From Bifidobacterium ramosum (GTDB lineage: Bacteria > Actinomycetota > Actinomycetes > Actinomycetales > Bifidobacteriaceae), in the NCBI RefSeq assembly GCF_009299505.1, contig NZ_WBSM01000003.1, positions 1 through 64,000 on the forward strand: a stretch of DNA of 64,000 nt, read 5' to 3'. The position numbers and the translations under genes are program-made. The notes under the pieces were generated by a model, which was not told the origin of the DNA, made no database searches, and worked only from the letters and a program-made list of their open reading frames with translations. Positions 52,113 through 60,919 of this stretch are shown here, one piece after another; position 1 is the first letter of the stretch; each line of letters starts with the position of its first letter.

Positions 52113-53816
52113 TCAGTTGAACTTGGCCAGCGCCGGGTCGATGGTGCCGCCCAGCGAGCTGGTCACGTAGCCGGTGAGGTTCGGGTTGACGAGGTAGCTG
52201 TTGGACGCCTGCACCAGCGGGATCACGACCTGGTTGTCGATGAGGTACTGGTTGGCCTCCTTGAGGTGCTGCCAGCGGAGCTTGAAGTCGGTGCCGTCCT
52301 TGGTGTTGAGGTCGTTGACGAGTTCGGTGAGCTCCTCGCTCTTCCACTGCGAGTGGTTGTGCTCGTAGCTGGTCTCATGCTGCTGCACGTACGAGGTCGG
52401 GTCCCACGTGCCGGACCAGCCGCCGAGCGCGAGGTCGAACTTGTAGCTCATCATCTCCTCGAAGCGCACGGAGCTCGGCACCGACGCGACGTCGATGGTC
52501 AGGCCCGGCAGCGTGTCCTGCAGCTGGGCCTGCAGGTACTGGCCGATCTTCTTGCTCTGGTCGTCGTCGGAGGTCACGAGGCGGAACTTCACGCTGGACG
52601 TGCCGAGTTCGGACAGCGCCTTCTTGAACAGCGTCTTGGCCTTGTCCTTGTCGGTGGGCGCGAGGTTGCCCCAGTCCTCGGCGATGCTCTTGCCGTTCTC
52701 CGGGTTCTTCGCGATGCCGTTCGGGATCACGCCCACGGCCGGGGTGGCTTCGCCGTTGAGGATGGCGCTGGCGAGCTGCTTGCGGTCGATGGCGAGCGAG
52801 AGCGCCTTGCGCAGGTTGAGGTTCTGCAGGTTCTTGTTGGAGCTGATGCCGAGCTCGAGGTTCGTGGCGCGCAGCGAGGGCACGGTGACGAGCTCCTTCT
52901 TGCCCTGGTACTGCTTGATGTAGTCGCCGGTGATGTGCACGCCGTCGATCTGCCCGGATTCGAACAGGTTCACCTTGGAGGCGGCGTCCTTGACGACCGA
53001 CACGTCGATCTCCTTGAAGTGGACGTTCTTCGCGTTCCAGTAGTTCGGGTTCTTCACGTACTTCCAGTTGACGTTGGTGCCGTTCCAGTCGGCGAGCTTG
53101 TACGGGCCGGTGGCGAGCAGGCTGTCGGCGTTGAGCGCGTAGTTCTTGCCCTTCTCCTCGACGAACGACTGCTTGACCGGCGAGAGCAGCGTGTCGGTGA
53201 GCAGTTGCGTGATGTACGGGTTGGGCGAGGTCAGCGTGAACCGGACCTGCGTGTCGGACACGGCCTTGATGCCGAGCTGGTCGACCGGCAGCTTGCCGGC
53301 GGTGATTTCGGTGGCGTTCTTGATGTAGTTGAGGTTCTTCGCGGACTGCGATCCGGTGGCCGGGTCGACGACGCGACGCACGCCGTACACGACGTCGCTG
53401 GCGGTGAGCGGGGAGCCGTCGGAGAACTTGAGACCGTCGCGCAGGGTGACGTCGACGGTCAGGCCGTCCTCGCTGACCTTCGGCAGGCTTTTGGCGAGCG
53501 CCGGGGTCACGTCGCCGTTGGAGTCCTGGCGGTACAGCGGTTCGGCGAAGAAGCCCACGGCCTCGCCGGAGATCGTGTCGTAGGTTTTGCCGGAGTCCAT
53601 CGTGGTGACCTCGCCGGAGGCCTCCCATTTGAGCGTGGTGCGTGACGACGAGCCGTTCGCGCCGTTGGCGTTGGCGGCGTTGGTCGAGGTGCCGCCGGAG
53701 CCGCATGCGGACAGTGCCATGACGATCGCCGCGACCGAGGCGATGACGCCGAACGCGCGGCGGCGGGCGGAGGTGTGTTGCGTCGCGTGCGGCGACGGCG
53801 GGGTAAGGCGAACCAT
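52113..53816 (-). CDS. ABC transporter solute-binding lipoprotein, family 5 (OppA-like)
   Basis: 567 residues from ATG 53816, with AGGGAAG upstream. The leader (RRRAFGVIASVAAIVMALSAC) ends in the lipobox LSAC. The mature part begins with an Asn/Gly/Ser linker and carries the family 5 signatures VTLRDGLKFSDGSPLTASDV, ATGPYKLADWN and NPNYWNAKNVHFKEIDVSVV. First gene of a five-gene operon (binding protein, B, C, D, F) and the likely substrate receptor. The preceding 800 bases are gene-free and should contain its promoter. Confidence 0.95.
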   Translation of the reverse strand: MVRLTPPSPHATQHTSARRRAFGVIASVAAIVMALSACGSGGTSTNAANANGANGSSSRTTLKWEASGEVTTMDSGKTYDTISGEAVGFFAEPLYRQDSNGDVTPALAKSLPKVSEDGLTVDVTLRDGLKFSDGSPLTASDVVYGVRRVVDPATGSQSAKNLNYIKNATEITAGKLPVDQLGIKAVSDTQVRFTLTSPNPYITQLLTDTLLSPVKQSFVEEKGKNYALNADSLLATGPYKLADWNGTNVNWKYVKNPNYWNAKNVHFKEIDVSVVKDAASKVNLFESGQIDGVHITGDYIKQYQGKKELVTVPSLRATNLELGISSNKNLQNLNLRKALSLAIDRKQLASAILNGEATPAVGVIPNGIAKNPENGKSIAEDWGNLAPTDKDKAKTLFKKALSELGTSSVKFRLVTSDDDQSKKIGQYLQAQLQDTLPGLTIDVASVPSSVRFEEMMSYKFDLALGGWSGTWDPTSYVQQHETSYEHNHSQWKSEELTELVNDLNTKDGTDFKLRWQHLKEANQYLIDNQVVIPLVQASNSYLVNPNLTGYVTSSLGGTIDPALAKFN

Positions 53817-54625
53817 ATTGATCTTCCCTTCTCTTATGGTGTGGTTGCGTTTGGTTATGGTTGGGTATGGTGATGTGATGATCGGTGATGATTGATGATG
53901 ATCGTTGCCGACGAGATGATGTCGGTTTGGTGACGGTTGAGCGCGTATCCGTGTGGAATATGTGCAGATACGCGCGTCCGTGTAAGCAGGATGTGCGCCG
54001 ATCGAAGACGGATGATCGGACATGATCGAAAGTGGTGATACGTACGGTCGGATGATCCCGTACCGGCGATGGCCGACCGTACGTACGCGTCGATGATGTG
54101 GTCGCGCCCGACGAGTCCCCACTGGTGAAGGCGCTACCGCATCATGCGGTGATGCCGCATGTCCGAATCTCCCCTAATCCGGCCGTTCGGTCAGCGACAC
54201 ATTCGACAGGAACGGCACATCATCGCGTACATCACGCACATCAGGCCGCGCACTGCGCCGCGGACCTGCGATGATGCCTTGCTGCCGTTCATGTTTCCCC
54301 CTACGAGCGTGTACCCTGTGCACATCGCCCGCCATCATCATCACACACGACCCGCCGCAACACACGCCCCCGCCTATAGCCATTCCCTATACGCCGCTAT
54401 CAATCCCAGCCGTTCCACCCATCGCATGGCTCCCCTCCACGAGGGGAGCTGTCGACGCAGTCGACTGAGGGGAGTACACCCAACCACCCCATAGCCCGCT
54501 ATCACCAACGCCTATAATCGACTTCCCCCGAATCCGGCGACGTCACCGACATCGCGCCGTATCGTAAGACATACATCAATCACATCGTGCGATCGTCACG
54601 CACATCACGAGAAGGGGAATCTCAC
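53817..54625. other. Long divergent intergenic region upstream of the OppA-like gene and the M20 gene
   Basis: About 810 bases. The part at 53840-53920 is T/G-rich on the plus strand with TGATGAT-like repetition. One CTCCCC stem-loop lies at 54426-54472. No gene is credible; promoters of both flanking genes should be here but were not resolved. Confidence 0.45.
54426..54472. repeat. CTCCCC/GGGGAG stem-loop element
   Basis: GGCTCCCCTCCACGAGGGGAGC followed by TGTCGACGCAGTCGACTGAGG. It stands in a divergent region, not after a gene. Confidence 0.75.
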
Positions 54626-55918
54626 ATGAGCGCAACCGTACCGAACACCGCAGCATCGGCCACAACGTCACCGGCCAACGCCGCGCCGCAGGCCGACGTC
54701 GAACACGCGAAGCGGCTGATCGCCGACTTCGTCGACCGGTCGCTGCCCGAATACCAGCGCATCTCGCTGGCCATCCACGACAAGCCGGAGGTCAGCAACT
54801 ACGAGTTCTTCGCATCCACCACGCTGTCCGACCAACTCAAGGCAGAAGGATTCGACGTGACGCTCGGCGTCGCCAGCCACCGCACCGGCTTCGAGGCGGT
54901 GTACGACACCGGCAGGCCGGGGCCGACCGTCGTGTTCCTCGCCGAATACGACGCGCTACCCGGCATCGGCCACGGCTGCGGACACAGCGTGTTCGGGCCG
55001 AACTCGTCGCTGGCCGGCGCGGCGCTCAAGCAGGTGATCGACCAGTTCGGCGGGCAGGTGCGCGTGTACGGCACGCCCGGCGAGGAGGGCGGCGAGAACG
55101 GCAGCGCGAAGGGCGCGTTCGTCGACGAGGGCTTCTTCAAGGACGTGGACATCGCGCTCGCCGCGCATCCGGGCAGCGGCGGCAACCATCTGACCACGCG
55201 CAACCTGGCATGCCAGCCGGTCGACATCGAATTCCATGGCAAGGCGTCGCATGCGTCCGGCAGCCCGGAGCTCGGCGTCAACGCGCTCGACGGCGTGATC
55301 CAGACGTTCAATTCGATCAACGCGCTGCGCCAGCACCTGCCCAAGGATGTGCGCATTCACGGCATCATCACCGACGGCGGCGTGCAGCCGAACGTGGTGC
55401 CGGACTATGCGAAGGCCAAGTTCTACCTGCGGTCCGCGTCGGTGCCGGGTTTGCTGGAGCTGCGCCGCAAGATCGAGAACATCGTGGCCGGTTCGGCGCT
55501 GGCCACCGGCGCGAAGGGCAGTCTGGAGCCGTACCAGCATCAGGTCGACAACATGATCCCGACGCCGCTGTTCGACGCGGTGTGGGAGCGCAACGCGGTG
55601 GCGCTCGGGCAGCGCGTGGAGCCGACCGAGCAGGACAAAGTGAGCTTCGGGTCGAGCGACGTCGGCAACGTGTCGCAGGTGGTACCGACGATCCAGCCGG
55701 TGTTCGCCATCGCGCCGGAGCCGCTCGGCGGGCATAACGAGAAGGTGGCGGCCGCGGCGGCGAGCGAGTTCGCGCTCGAGTCGATCCGCTGGTCGGCGAA
55801 GGCGCTGGCGTTCACCGCGCTCGACGTGCTCACGAATCCGGCGCTGCTCGCCGCGATCAAGGAGCAGCACGCGGGCCGCGTCGCCACCCAGCAGTCCGAC
55901 GTCGCCGCCGCGATCTAA
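54626..55918 (+). CDS. M20 family amidohydrolase (AbgB/aminoacylase-like)
   Basis: 430 residues from ATG 54626, preceded by GAAGGGGAATCTCAC; an upstream in-frame ATG at 54587 lacks one. Family features are LAEYDALPGIGHGCGHSVFG (metal-ligand Cys/His), GTPGEEGGENGSAKGAFVD, ALAAHPG and the dimerisation domain IEFHGKASHASGSPELGVNA. It resembles the p-aminobenzoyl-glutamate hydrolase B subunit and related peptidases that hydrolyse amide bonds in small acylated amino acids. It lies between two peptide transporters, which fits processing of imported peptides. There is no partner A subunit. Confidence 0.9.
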   Translation: MSATVPNTAASATTSPANAAPQADVEHAKRLIADFVDRSLPEYQRISLAIHDKPEVSNYEFFASTTLSDQLKAEGFDVTLGVASHRTGFEAVYDTGRPGPTVVFLAEYDALPGIGHGCGHSVFGPNSSLAGAALKQVIDQFGGQVRVYGTPGEEGGENGSAKGAFVDEGFFKDVDIALAAHPGSGGNHLTTRNLACQPVDIEFHGKASHASGSPELGVNALDGVIQTFNSINALRQHLPKDVRIHGIITDGGVQPNVVPDYAKAKFYLRSASVPGLLELRRKIENIVAGSALATGAKGSLEPYQHQVDNMIPTPLFDAVWERNAVALGQRVEPTEQDKVSFGSSDVGNVSQVVPTIQPVFAIAPEPLGGHNEKVAAAAASEFALESIRWSAKALAFTALDVLTNPALLAAIKEQHAGRVATQQSDVAAAI

Positions 55919-55936
55919 GCACCTCTACCCCTCCCC

Positions 55937-55955
55937 AACGGACAACCATCCGATT
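55937..55955. repeat. Half P48 element (left arm only)
   Basis: AACGGACAACCATCCGATT without its right arm, ending in GGGACGCGAGACCCC, 21 bases before a full copy. Confidence 0.7.
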
Positions 55956-55975
55956 GGGACGCGAGACCCCTCCCC

Positions 55976-56023
55976 AACGGACATACAGCCGATTGGGGTG
56001 GCAAAAACGGCTGGTTGTCCGTT
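55976..56023. repeat. P48 palindrome, copy 36 (hybrid)
   Basis: CATAC left arm, GGTTG right arm. Confidence 0.85.
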
Positions 56024-56079
56024 GAAGAAAAGAGTTGATTATCAGAGGAACGTTCCCAAGGTAATCAACCCACACTCTC

Positions 56080-56127
56080 CACGGACAACCAGCCGTTTTT
56101 GCCACCCAAATCGGCTGTATGTCCGCT
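56080..56127. repeat. P48 palindrome, copy 37 (hybrid)
   Basis: Left end CACGG, CAACC form; right arm GTATG form ending CCGCT. Confidence 0.8.
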
Positions 56128-56184
56128 AGAGAGACAGACCAGTCAACCCAAGGAACGTCCCAAGACCAACGCCCCCTCTTTCTT

Positions 56185-56232
56185 AACGGACAACCAGCCG
56201 ATTTTCCCACTCAAATCGGCTGGTTGTCCGTT
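56185..56232. repeat. P48 palindrome, copy 38 (CAACC subtype)
   Basis: Perfect stem with both arms in the CAACC/GGTTG form. Confidence 0.9.
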
Positions 56233-56271
56233 GCGGGAAACGGCAATCCGTCATCACCGGCGCATCATTCA

Positions 56272-56312
56272 GTCACGCGATGGAAAAACGGGCGAATCCG
56301 CCATCGCGTGAC
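56272..56312. repeat. P41 palindrome, array 2 unit 1
   Basis: GTCACGCGATGG faces CCATCGCGTGAC; fully paired in the outer 12 bases. Confidence 0.85.
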
Positions 56313-56366
56313 TTCAATACTGCCGAGAGCAATCACCACAACGGCTATTTTTCAACACTCTCCCAA

Positions 56367-56406
56367 TCACACGATGGCATCGGAAGCCGTTTTGCCATCC
56401 CGTGAC
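56367..56406. repeat. P41 palindrome, array 2 unit 2
   Basis: TCACACGATGGCA faces TGCCATCCCGTGA. Preceded by CGGCTATTTTTCAAC, homologous with array 1 unit 3. Confidence 0.78.
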
Positions 56407-56416
56407 CTCCAATACC

Positions 56417-56457
56417 GTCACGCGATGGAAAATCGGACAAATCTGCCATCCCGTGAC
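56417..56457. repeat. P41 palindrome, array 2 unit 3
   Basis: GTCACGCGATGG faces CCATCCCGTGAC with one C/C-type mismatch. Confidence 0.85.
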
Positions 56458-56467
56458 CTTCGGTGCC

Positions 56468-56508
56468 GTCACGCGATGGCAAAACACGCGAATCTGCCAT
56501 CCCGTGAC
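56468..56508. repeat. P41 palindrome, array 2 unit 4
   Basis: Same arms as unit 3; inner GCA/TGC also pairs. Confidence 0.85.
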
Positions 56509-56718
56509 CTACTGCATCCCGGCAAAGCAACTCGCCAAGCGGCCTACGTATACAACGGCCGTTCTCCATCGGGATATCGCATACGACCAAGGCCGTTCGA
56601 AGCAACGTCCCTCCCCGCAACAGACATATCGTCAACGGAAAAATTCACTGTGTCGTAGGTTGCGCCCATTTCTCCCTTCAACGGCAACCAATCGAGGCCA
56701 GAAGGGTCCACTCCCTCA

Positions 56719-56766
56719 ACGGACAACCAGCCGATCCACCCACCCGAATCGGCTGGTTGTCCGTTT
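56719..56766. repeat. P48 palindrome, copy 39 (CAACC subtype)
   Basis: Both arms in the CAACC/GGTTG form, fully paired. Confidence 0.9.
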
Positions 56767-56772
56767 ATGCAT

Positions 56773-56815
56773 AGAAAAAATAGAAAAACCTCCCGCAGGA
56801 AATCCCCGCGAGAGG
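56773..56815 (-). terminator. Probable terminator of the second transporter operon
   Basis: ACCTC(C)CGC faces GCG(AG)AGGT, followed on the minus strand by TTTTTCTATTTTTTC. About 155 bases past the binding protein stop. Confidence 0.7.
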
Positions 56816-56970
56816 TACGCACTGATCACGGCCGCGCGCGCAGAATTAAGGAGAAGAAGGACGCGCGCGGCAGTGACCGCCGTCCCGTCGTCACCCGGTC
56901 GACCGGTCCGCTGTTCCCTATGCGGACCCGCGCCGGGGCGGCGGGAAATTCAGTTATGCGAGAAGAAGGC

Positions 56971-58713
56971 TCACTTCTCCCAGCCGATGTTCTGCGGCAG
57001 GTTGCCGGCGAAGCCGGACGGACCGTAGTTGGCGAGGCCCTTCTTCACGGCCACGTACTGGCCCGGGTTGGAGACCGGGACGGTGCCGTAGAGCTTGAGC
57101 GCGGCCTTCTCGGCCTCGTTCACGGCCTTGGTCTGGTCGTCGTACTTCTCGTGGGCGCCGGCGGCCTTGACGAGCTTGTCGACTTCAGGAGAACTGACGT
57201 AGGTGAAGTTGGACGGGCCGTCGGAGGTGTACAGCTGCGGGGCGGAGGTCACGAAGCCGAGGGCCGCGGAGGCCTGCCAAGCCATCGGCAGCACCTGGTA
57301 GTCGCCGTTCATGACGGTGTCGGAGAACTTGGACTCGGCCACGTTCACGACCTTGATCTTGATGCCGGCCTTCTTCATCATCGCCTGGTAGGCGTTGGCG
57401 AGGGCCTGCTGGGTGGCGTCGTCGCCGAAGAACGTGAAGGAGACCTCGAGGGTCTTGCCGTCCTTGGCGTAGTAGCCGTCGTCGCCCATCTTGTAGCCGT
57501 CGGCCTCGAGGGTCTTCTTGGCGTTGTCGGTGCTGAACTTGGACTCGGCGGGCATGTTGTCCTCATAGCCCTTCTGGAACGGCAGCAGCATCTCGGATCC
57601 CGGGCGCTTGGCGTCCCAGTCCATGCCCTGGAACTGGATCTTGTTGTAGGTGTCGGCGTCGAAGGCCTGGGTCAGGGCCTTGCGCACCTGCAGGTCGTCG
57701 AGCGGCTTGGACTTGCCGTTGTACTCAAGCACGCGGGTCTTGAGGCTGTAGCCGTAGCGCAGCTGGGCGTCCTTGACGGAACGCACGGCCTTCAGGTTGT
57801 CCTTGGTGGAGATGGACGTGGAGGCGTCGATCTCGCCGTTCTGGAACGCGTTGATCTCGGCGGTCGAGGACATGACCTTGTAGACGATCTTGTCAAGCTT
57901 GGCCTTGTCGCCCCACCAGTTCGGGTTCGGCACGAAGGTCACGCTGTTGTCGTTGAAGGAGTCGACCTTGTACGGGCCGGCAGCCCACTCGTTGTGCGGG
58001 TTCTTGACCCAGCCCTGGGTGAAGGTCTTGGCGTCGCCGGCCTCCGGGTTGACCAGCGAGGAGAACACGAGCTGCCACGGGTAGTACGGCTCGGAGTAGG
58101 TCACGATGACCTGCTTGGCGTTGTCGCCCTGCTTGACGCTCGCGATGCGGTCGAAGCCGTCGGTGCTCGGCGGGTTGTAGTTGGAATCCTGGCCGTTGAG
58201 GGCCTTCCAGGTCGCCTCGAACGCGGTCCAGTCGATGTCCTTGCCGTCGTTCCACTTGGCCTTCGGGTTGATGTCGTACTGCACGACCATCGGGTCGGAG
58301 CTGACGAGCTTCATGTCGGTCAGGTAGTCCGGGTTGACCTTGATCGGGTCGCCGCCGACCTCGTCGGTCATGAGCAACTGCGGCTGGTACCAGCTCCACA
58401 GCTCGGACATGTAGCCGGTGTTGCCGTCGGTGGACAGGTAGTTCCAGTTGGACGTGATCTCGGAGATCGGCAGGGTCAGCGTGCCGCCGTCCTTGACCTT
58501 GTCACGGTCCATGTGGTTGTCGTAACGCTGGTCGGCCTTCGGCATCGGCAGCGCGCCGGTGTACGACGAATCGAAGCCGGCCGCCGGCTCCTCGGTCGCG
58601 GTGGCGGCACCGTTGGAACCGTTGCCGTTGCCCGTGCTGCCGCAGCCCGCGAGCAGCATGGCGAACGCCGCGACGGACGCCGCGACAGCGGTCATCTTGC
58701 GCATGTTCTTCAT
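56971..58713 (-). CDS. ABC transporter solute-binding lipoprotein, family 5
   Basis: 580 residues from ATG 58713, with AGAGAGGAAAC upstream. The leader (RKMTAVAASVAAFAMLLAGC) ends in the lipobox LAGC, then a Gly/Asn/Ser linker. Family 5 signatures are GGTLTLPISEITSNW, NPKAKWNDGKDIDWTAFEAT, AAGPYKVDSFNDNSVTFVPN and PNWWGDKAKL. Last gene of its operon, after two permeases and the fused ATPase. It is closely related along its whole length to the orphan binding protein at 14155-15921 and less to the one at 52113-53816. Confidence 0.95.
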   Translation of the reverse strand: MKNMRKMTAVAASVAAFAMLLAGCGSTGNGNGSNGAATATEEPAAGFDSSYTGALPMPKADQRYDNHMDRDKVKDGGTLTLPISEITSNWNYLSTDGNTGYMSELWSWYQPQLLMTDEVGGDPIKVNPDYLTDMKLVSSDPMVVQYDINPKAKWNDGKDIDWTAFEATWKALNGQDSNYNPPSTDGFDRIASVKQGDNAKQVIVTYSEPYYPWQLVFSSLVNPEAGDAKTFTQGWVKNPHNEWAAGPYKVDSFNDNSVTFVPNPNWWGDKAKLDKIVYKVMSSTAEINAFQNGEIDASTSISTKDNLKAVRSVKDAQLRYGYSLKTRVLEYNGKSKPLDDLQVRKALTQAFDADTYNKIQFQGMDWDAKRPGSEMLLPFQKGYEDNMPAESKFSTDNAKKTLEADGYKMGDDGYYAKDGKTLEVSFTFFGDDATQQALANAYQAMMKKAGIKIKVVNVAESKFSDTVMNGDYQVLPMAWQASAALGFVTSAPQLYTSDGPSNFTYVSSPEVDKLVKAAGAHEKYDDQTKAVNEAEKAALKLYGTVPVSNPGQYVAVKKGLANYGPSGFAGNLPQNIGWEK

Positions 58714-58768
58714 GGTTGTTTCCTCTCTAATCAACCTGCGTGGGAACCCCCGCGCAGGGTCCGACCTG

Positions 58769-60901
58769 TCATGCGAAATGGCATGCGACCTGATGGCCGC
58801 TCGGTCGGGAAGCATTGGCGGCGCGCAGCATCGGCTTTTCGCCGCGGCAGCGTGCCTGCTGGTCGGCGCTCAGCGTGGGCATGAGCGGGCATCGGCCGGC
58901 GAACGGGCAGCCCTTGAACGTTTCGGTCGGGCTGGGCACTTCGCCTTCGAGCACGATGCGCTTGCGCGTGCGCTCGGCGGCCGGATCGGGCACCGGCACG
59001 GCGCTGATGAGCGCCTGCGTGTACGGGTGCAGCGGGTGCTCGAACACGTCCTCGGTCTCGCCGGATTCGACGATGCGGCCGAGGTACATGACGGCGACCT
59101 GGCTGGAGATGTGGCGGACGACCGACAGGTTGTGCGCCACGAACAGATAGGCCACGCCGAGCTTGTTCTGCAGATCCTCGAGCAGGTTGATCACGCCGGC
59201 CTGAATGGACACGTCGAGCGCGGACACCGGTTCGTCGAGCAGCACGAGCTTGGGGTTGACGGCGAGGGCGCGCGCGATGGCGATGCGCTGGCGCTGACCG
59301 CCGGAGAACTGTGTCGGGAAGCGGTCGACCTGATCGGGGTTCAGTTCGACGAGCCGCATGAGTTCGGCGATGCGTTCGCGGATCTGCTCCTTGGAGTAGT
59401 GCTGCACCTTCATCGGCTCGGCGAGGATGTCGTAGATCGGCAGGCGCGGGTCGAGCGAACTCATCGGGTCCTGGAAGACGTACTGCACGGCGGAACGCAG
59501 TTCGCGGCGCTGCTCGCGCGGCATCTTGCGTTCGAGCTTGGTGCCGAACATCTCGATCTCGCCTTCCTGCGGCTTGGCGAATTCCATGATCTCCATGAGC
59601 GTCGTGGACTTGCCGGAACCGGATTCGCCGACGAGCGCGACGGTCTCGCCTTCGCGCACGTTGAGCGTCACGTCGTCGACCGCGCGCACCTCGCCGATCT
59701 TGCGGCGCAGGAATCCGCCGCCGGTCAGCGGGAACGTCTTGCGCATGTGCTGCACGTCGAGCACGGTCTTGCGCTGCTCGCGCGGCACGCCGTCGAACTT
59801 CGACTTGACGGCCTCGCCCACGGTGTACACGTCGCGGAACGTGAGGCCCTTGCTCACGATCTCGGCCGCGCGATGGCAGGCGACGAACTGGCCTTCGCGG
59901 CCCGGCACCGGCTGCATGGCCGGCTCGCTCTGGCGGCACACGTCGGTCGCGAGCGGGCAGCGCGGGGAAAACGGGCAGCCCTTGGGCATGTTCACGAGGT
60001 TCATCGGCGAGCCGGGGATCGGCACGAGGCGGCTGGCGCGTTCGCGGTCGGAGCGCGGCACGGCGCCGAGCAGGCCCATCGTGTACGGCATGGCCGGCTT
60101 GGCGAAGATCGTGTCGACGTCGGACTTTTCGACCGGACGGCCCGCGTACATGACGACGATGTCGTCCGCGATGCCGGCGATCACGCCGAGGTCGTGGGTG
60201 ATGAAGATGACGGCCGCGCCGGTTTCGCGCTGCGCCTTGCGCAGGACTTCGAGCACCTGCGCCTGGATCGTCACGTCGAGCGCGGTGGTCGGCTCGTCCG
60301 CGATGATGACGTCGGGATCGTTGGCGATGGCCATCGCGATCATGACGCGCTGGCGCATGCCGCCGGAGAACTCGTGCGGGAACGACTTCAGACGTTCCTC
60401 GGGGTCCGGGATGCCGACGAGGTTCATGAGCTCGATCGAACGGTCGTGGATCTGCTGCTCGGTCATCTTCGGGTTGTGGGTGACCAGCGCTTCCTTGATC
60501 TGGTCGCCGATCGAGAACACCGGGGTCAGGGCCGACAGCGGGTCCTGGAACACCATCGCGATGCCACGCCCACGGATCTTGCTCATCTCGAGATCGGACT
60601 TGGTGAGCAGTTCGTCGCCGTGGTACGTGATCGAGCCGGTCACCTTCGCGTTCTTGTCGAGCAGGCCCATGATGGCCATCGACGTGACGGACTTGCCCGA
60701 GCCGGACTCGCCGACGATGCCGAGCGTGCGGCCGCGGTACAGGTCGAAGTTCATGCCGCGCACCGCGTGCACCGTACCGGCTTCGGAGGCGAAGCTGACG
60801 GTGAGGTCGCGCACGCTGATGACCGGCTGCTCGTTCTCGTTCGCGGTGTCGTTCACGGTTGCTCCTGTTGCGTTCGTAGTCGTTGCGTTCTTGTCGTTCA
60901 T
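58769..60901 (-). CDS. Fused dual ATP-binding protein of a peptide-type ABC transporter (OppD-OppF in one chain)
   Basis: 710 residues from ATG 60901. First ATPase domain: [42 protein letters not shown], then the cysteine motif GCPFSPRCPLATDVC ... VACH. Second domain (from about residue 375): [41 protein letters not shown], then GCPFAGRCPLMP and GHQVACHF. Both halves keep the C-terminal cysteines, unlike the two separate ATPases of the 48-50 kb cluster. The fusion guarantees a 1:1 pair of domains. Co-transcribed with the permeases 18 bases upstream. Confidence 0.95.
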   Translation of the reverse strand: MNDKNATTTNATGATVNDTANENEQPVISVRDLTVSFASEAGTVHAVRGMNFDLYRGRTLGIVGESGSGKSVTSMAIMGLLDKNAKVTGSITYHGDELLTKSDLEMSKIRGRGIAMVFQDPLSALTPVFSIGDQIKEALVTHNPKMTEQQIHDRSIELMNLVGIPDPEERLKSFPHEFSGGMRQRVMIAMAIANDPDVIIADEPTTALDVTIQAQVLEVLRKAQRETGAAVIFITHDLGVIAGIADDIVVMYAGRPVEKSDVDTIFAKPAMPYTMGLLGAVPRSDRERASRLVPIPGSPMNLVNMPKGCPFSPRCPLATDVCRQSEPAMQPVPGREGQFVACHRAAEIVSKGLTFRDVYTVGEAVKSKFDGVPREQRKTVLDVQHMRKTFPLTGGGFLRRKIGEVRAVDDVTLNVREGETVALVGESGSGKSTTLMEIMEFAKPQEGEIEMFGTKLERKMPREQRRELRSAVQYVFQDPMSSLDPRLPIYDILAEPMKVQHYSKEQIRERIAELMRLVELNPDQVDRFPTQFSGGQRQRIAIARALAVNPKLVLLDEPVSALDVSIQAGVINLLEDLQNKLGVAYLFVAHNLSVVRHISSQVAVMYLGRIVESGETEDVFEHPLHPYTQALISAVPVPDPAAERTRKRIVLEGEVPSPTETFKGCPFAGRCPLMPTLSADQQARCRGEKPMLRAANASRPSGHQVACHFA

Positions 60902-60919
60902 GATGATCGCCGTCCTGGC

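Larger units (their letters stand above)
55919..56970. other. Repeat field between the M20 gene and the second binding protein gene
   Basis: About 1.05 kb containing four P48 copies, one half copy, an array of four P41 units and a terminator. It mirrors the repeat field at 8.3-10 kb in composition and order (P48, P41 array, P48). No credible gene. Confidence 0.6.
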
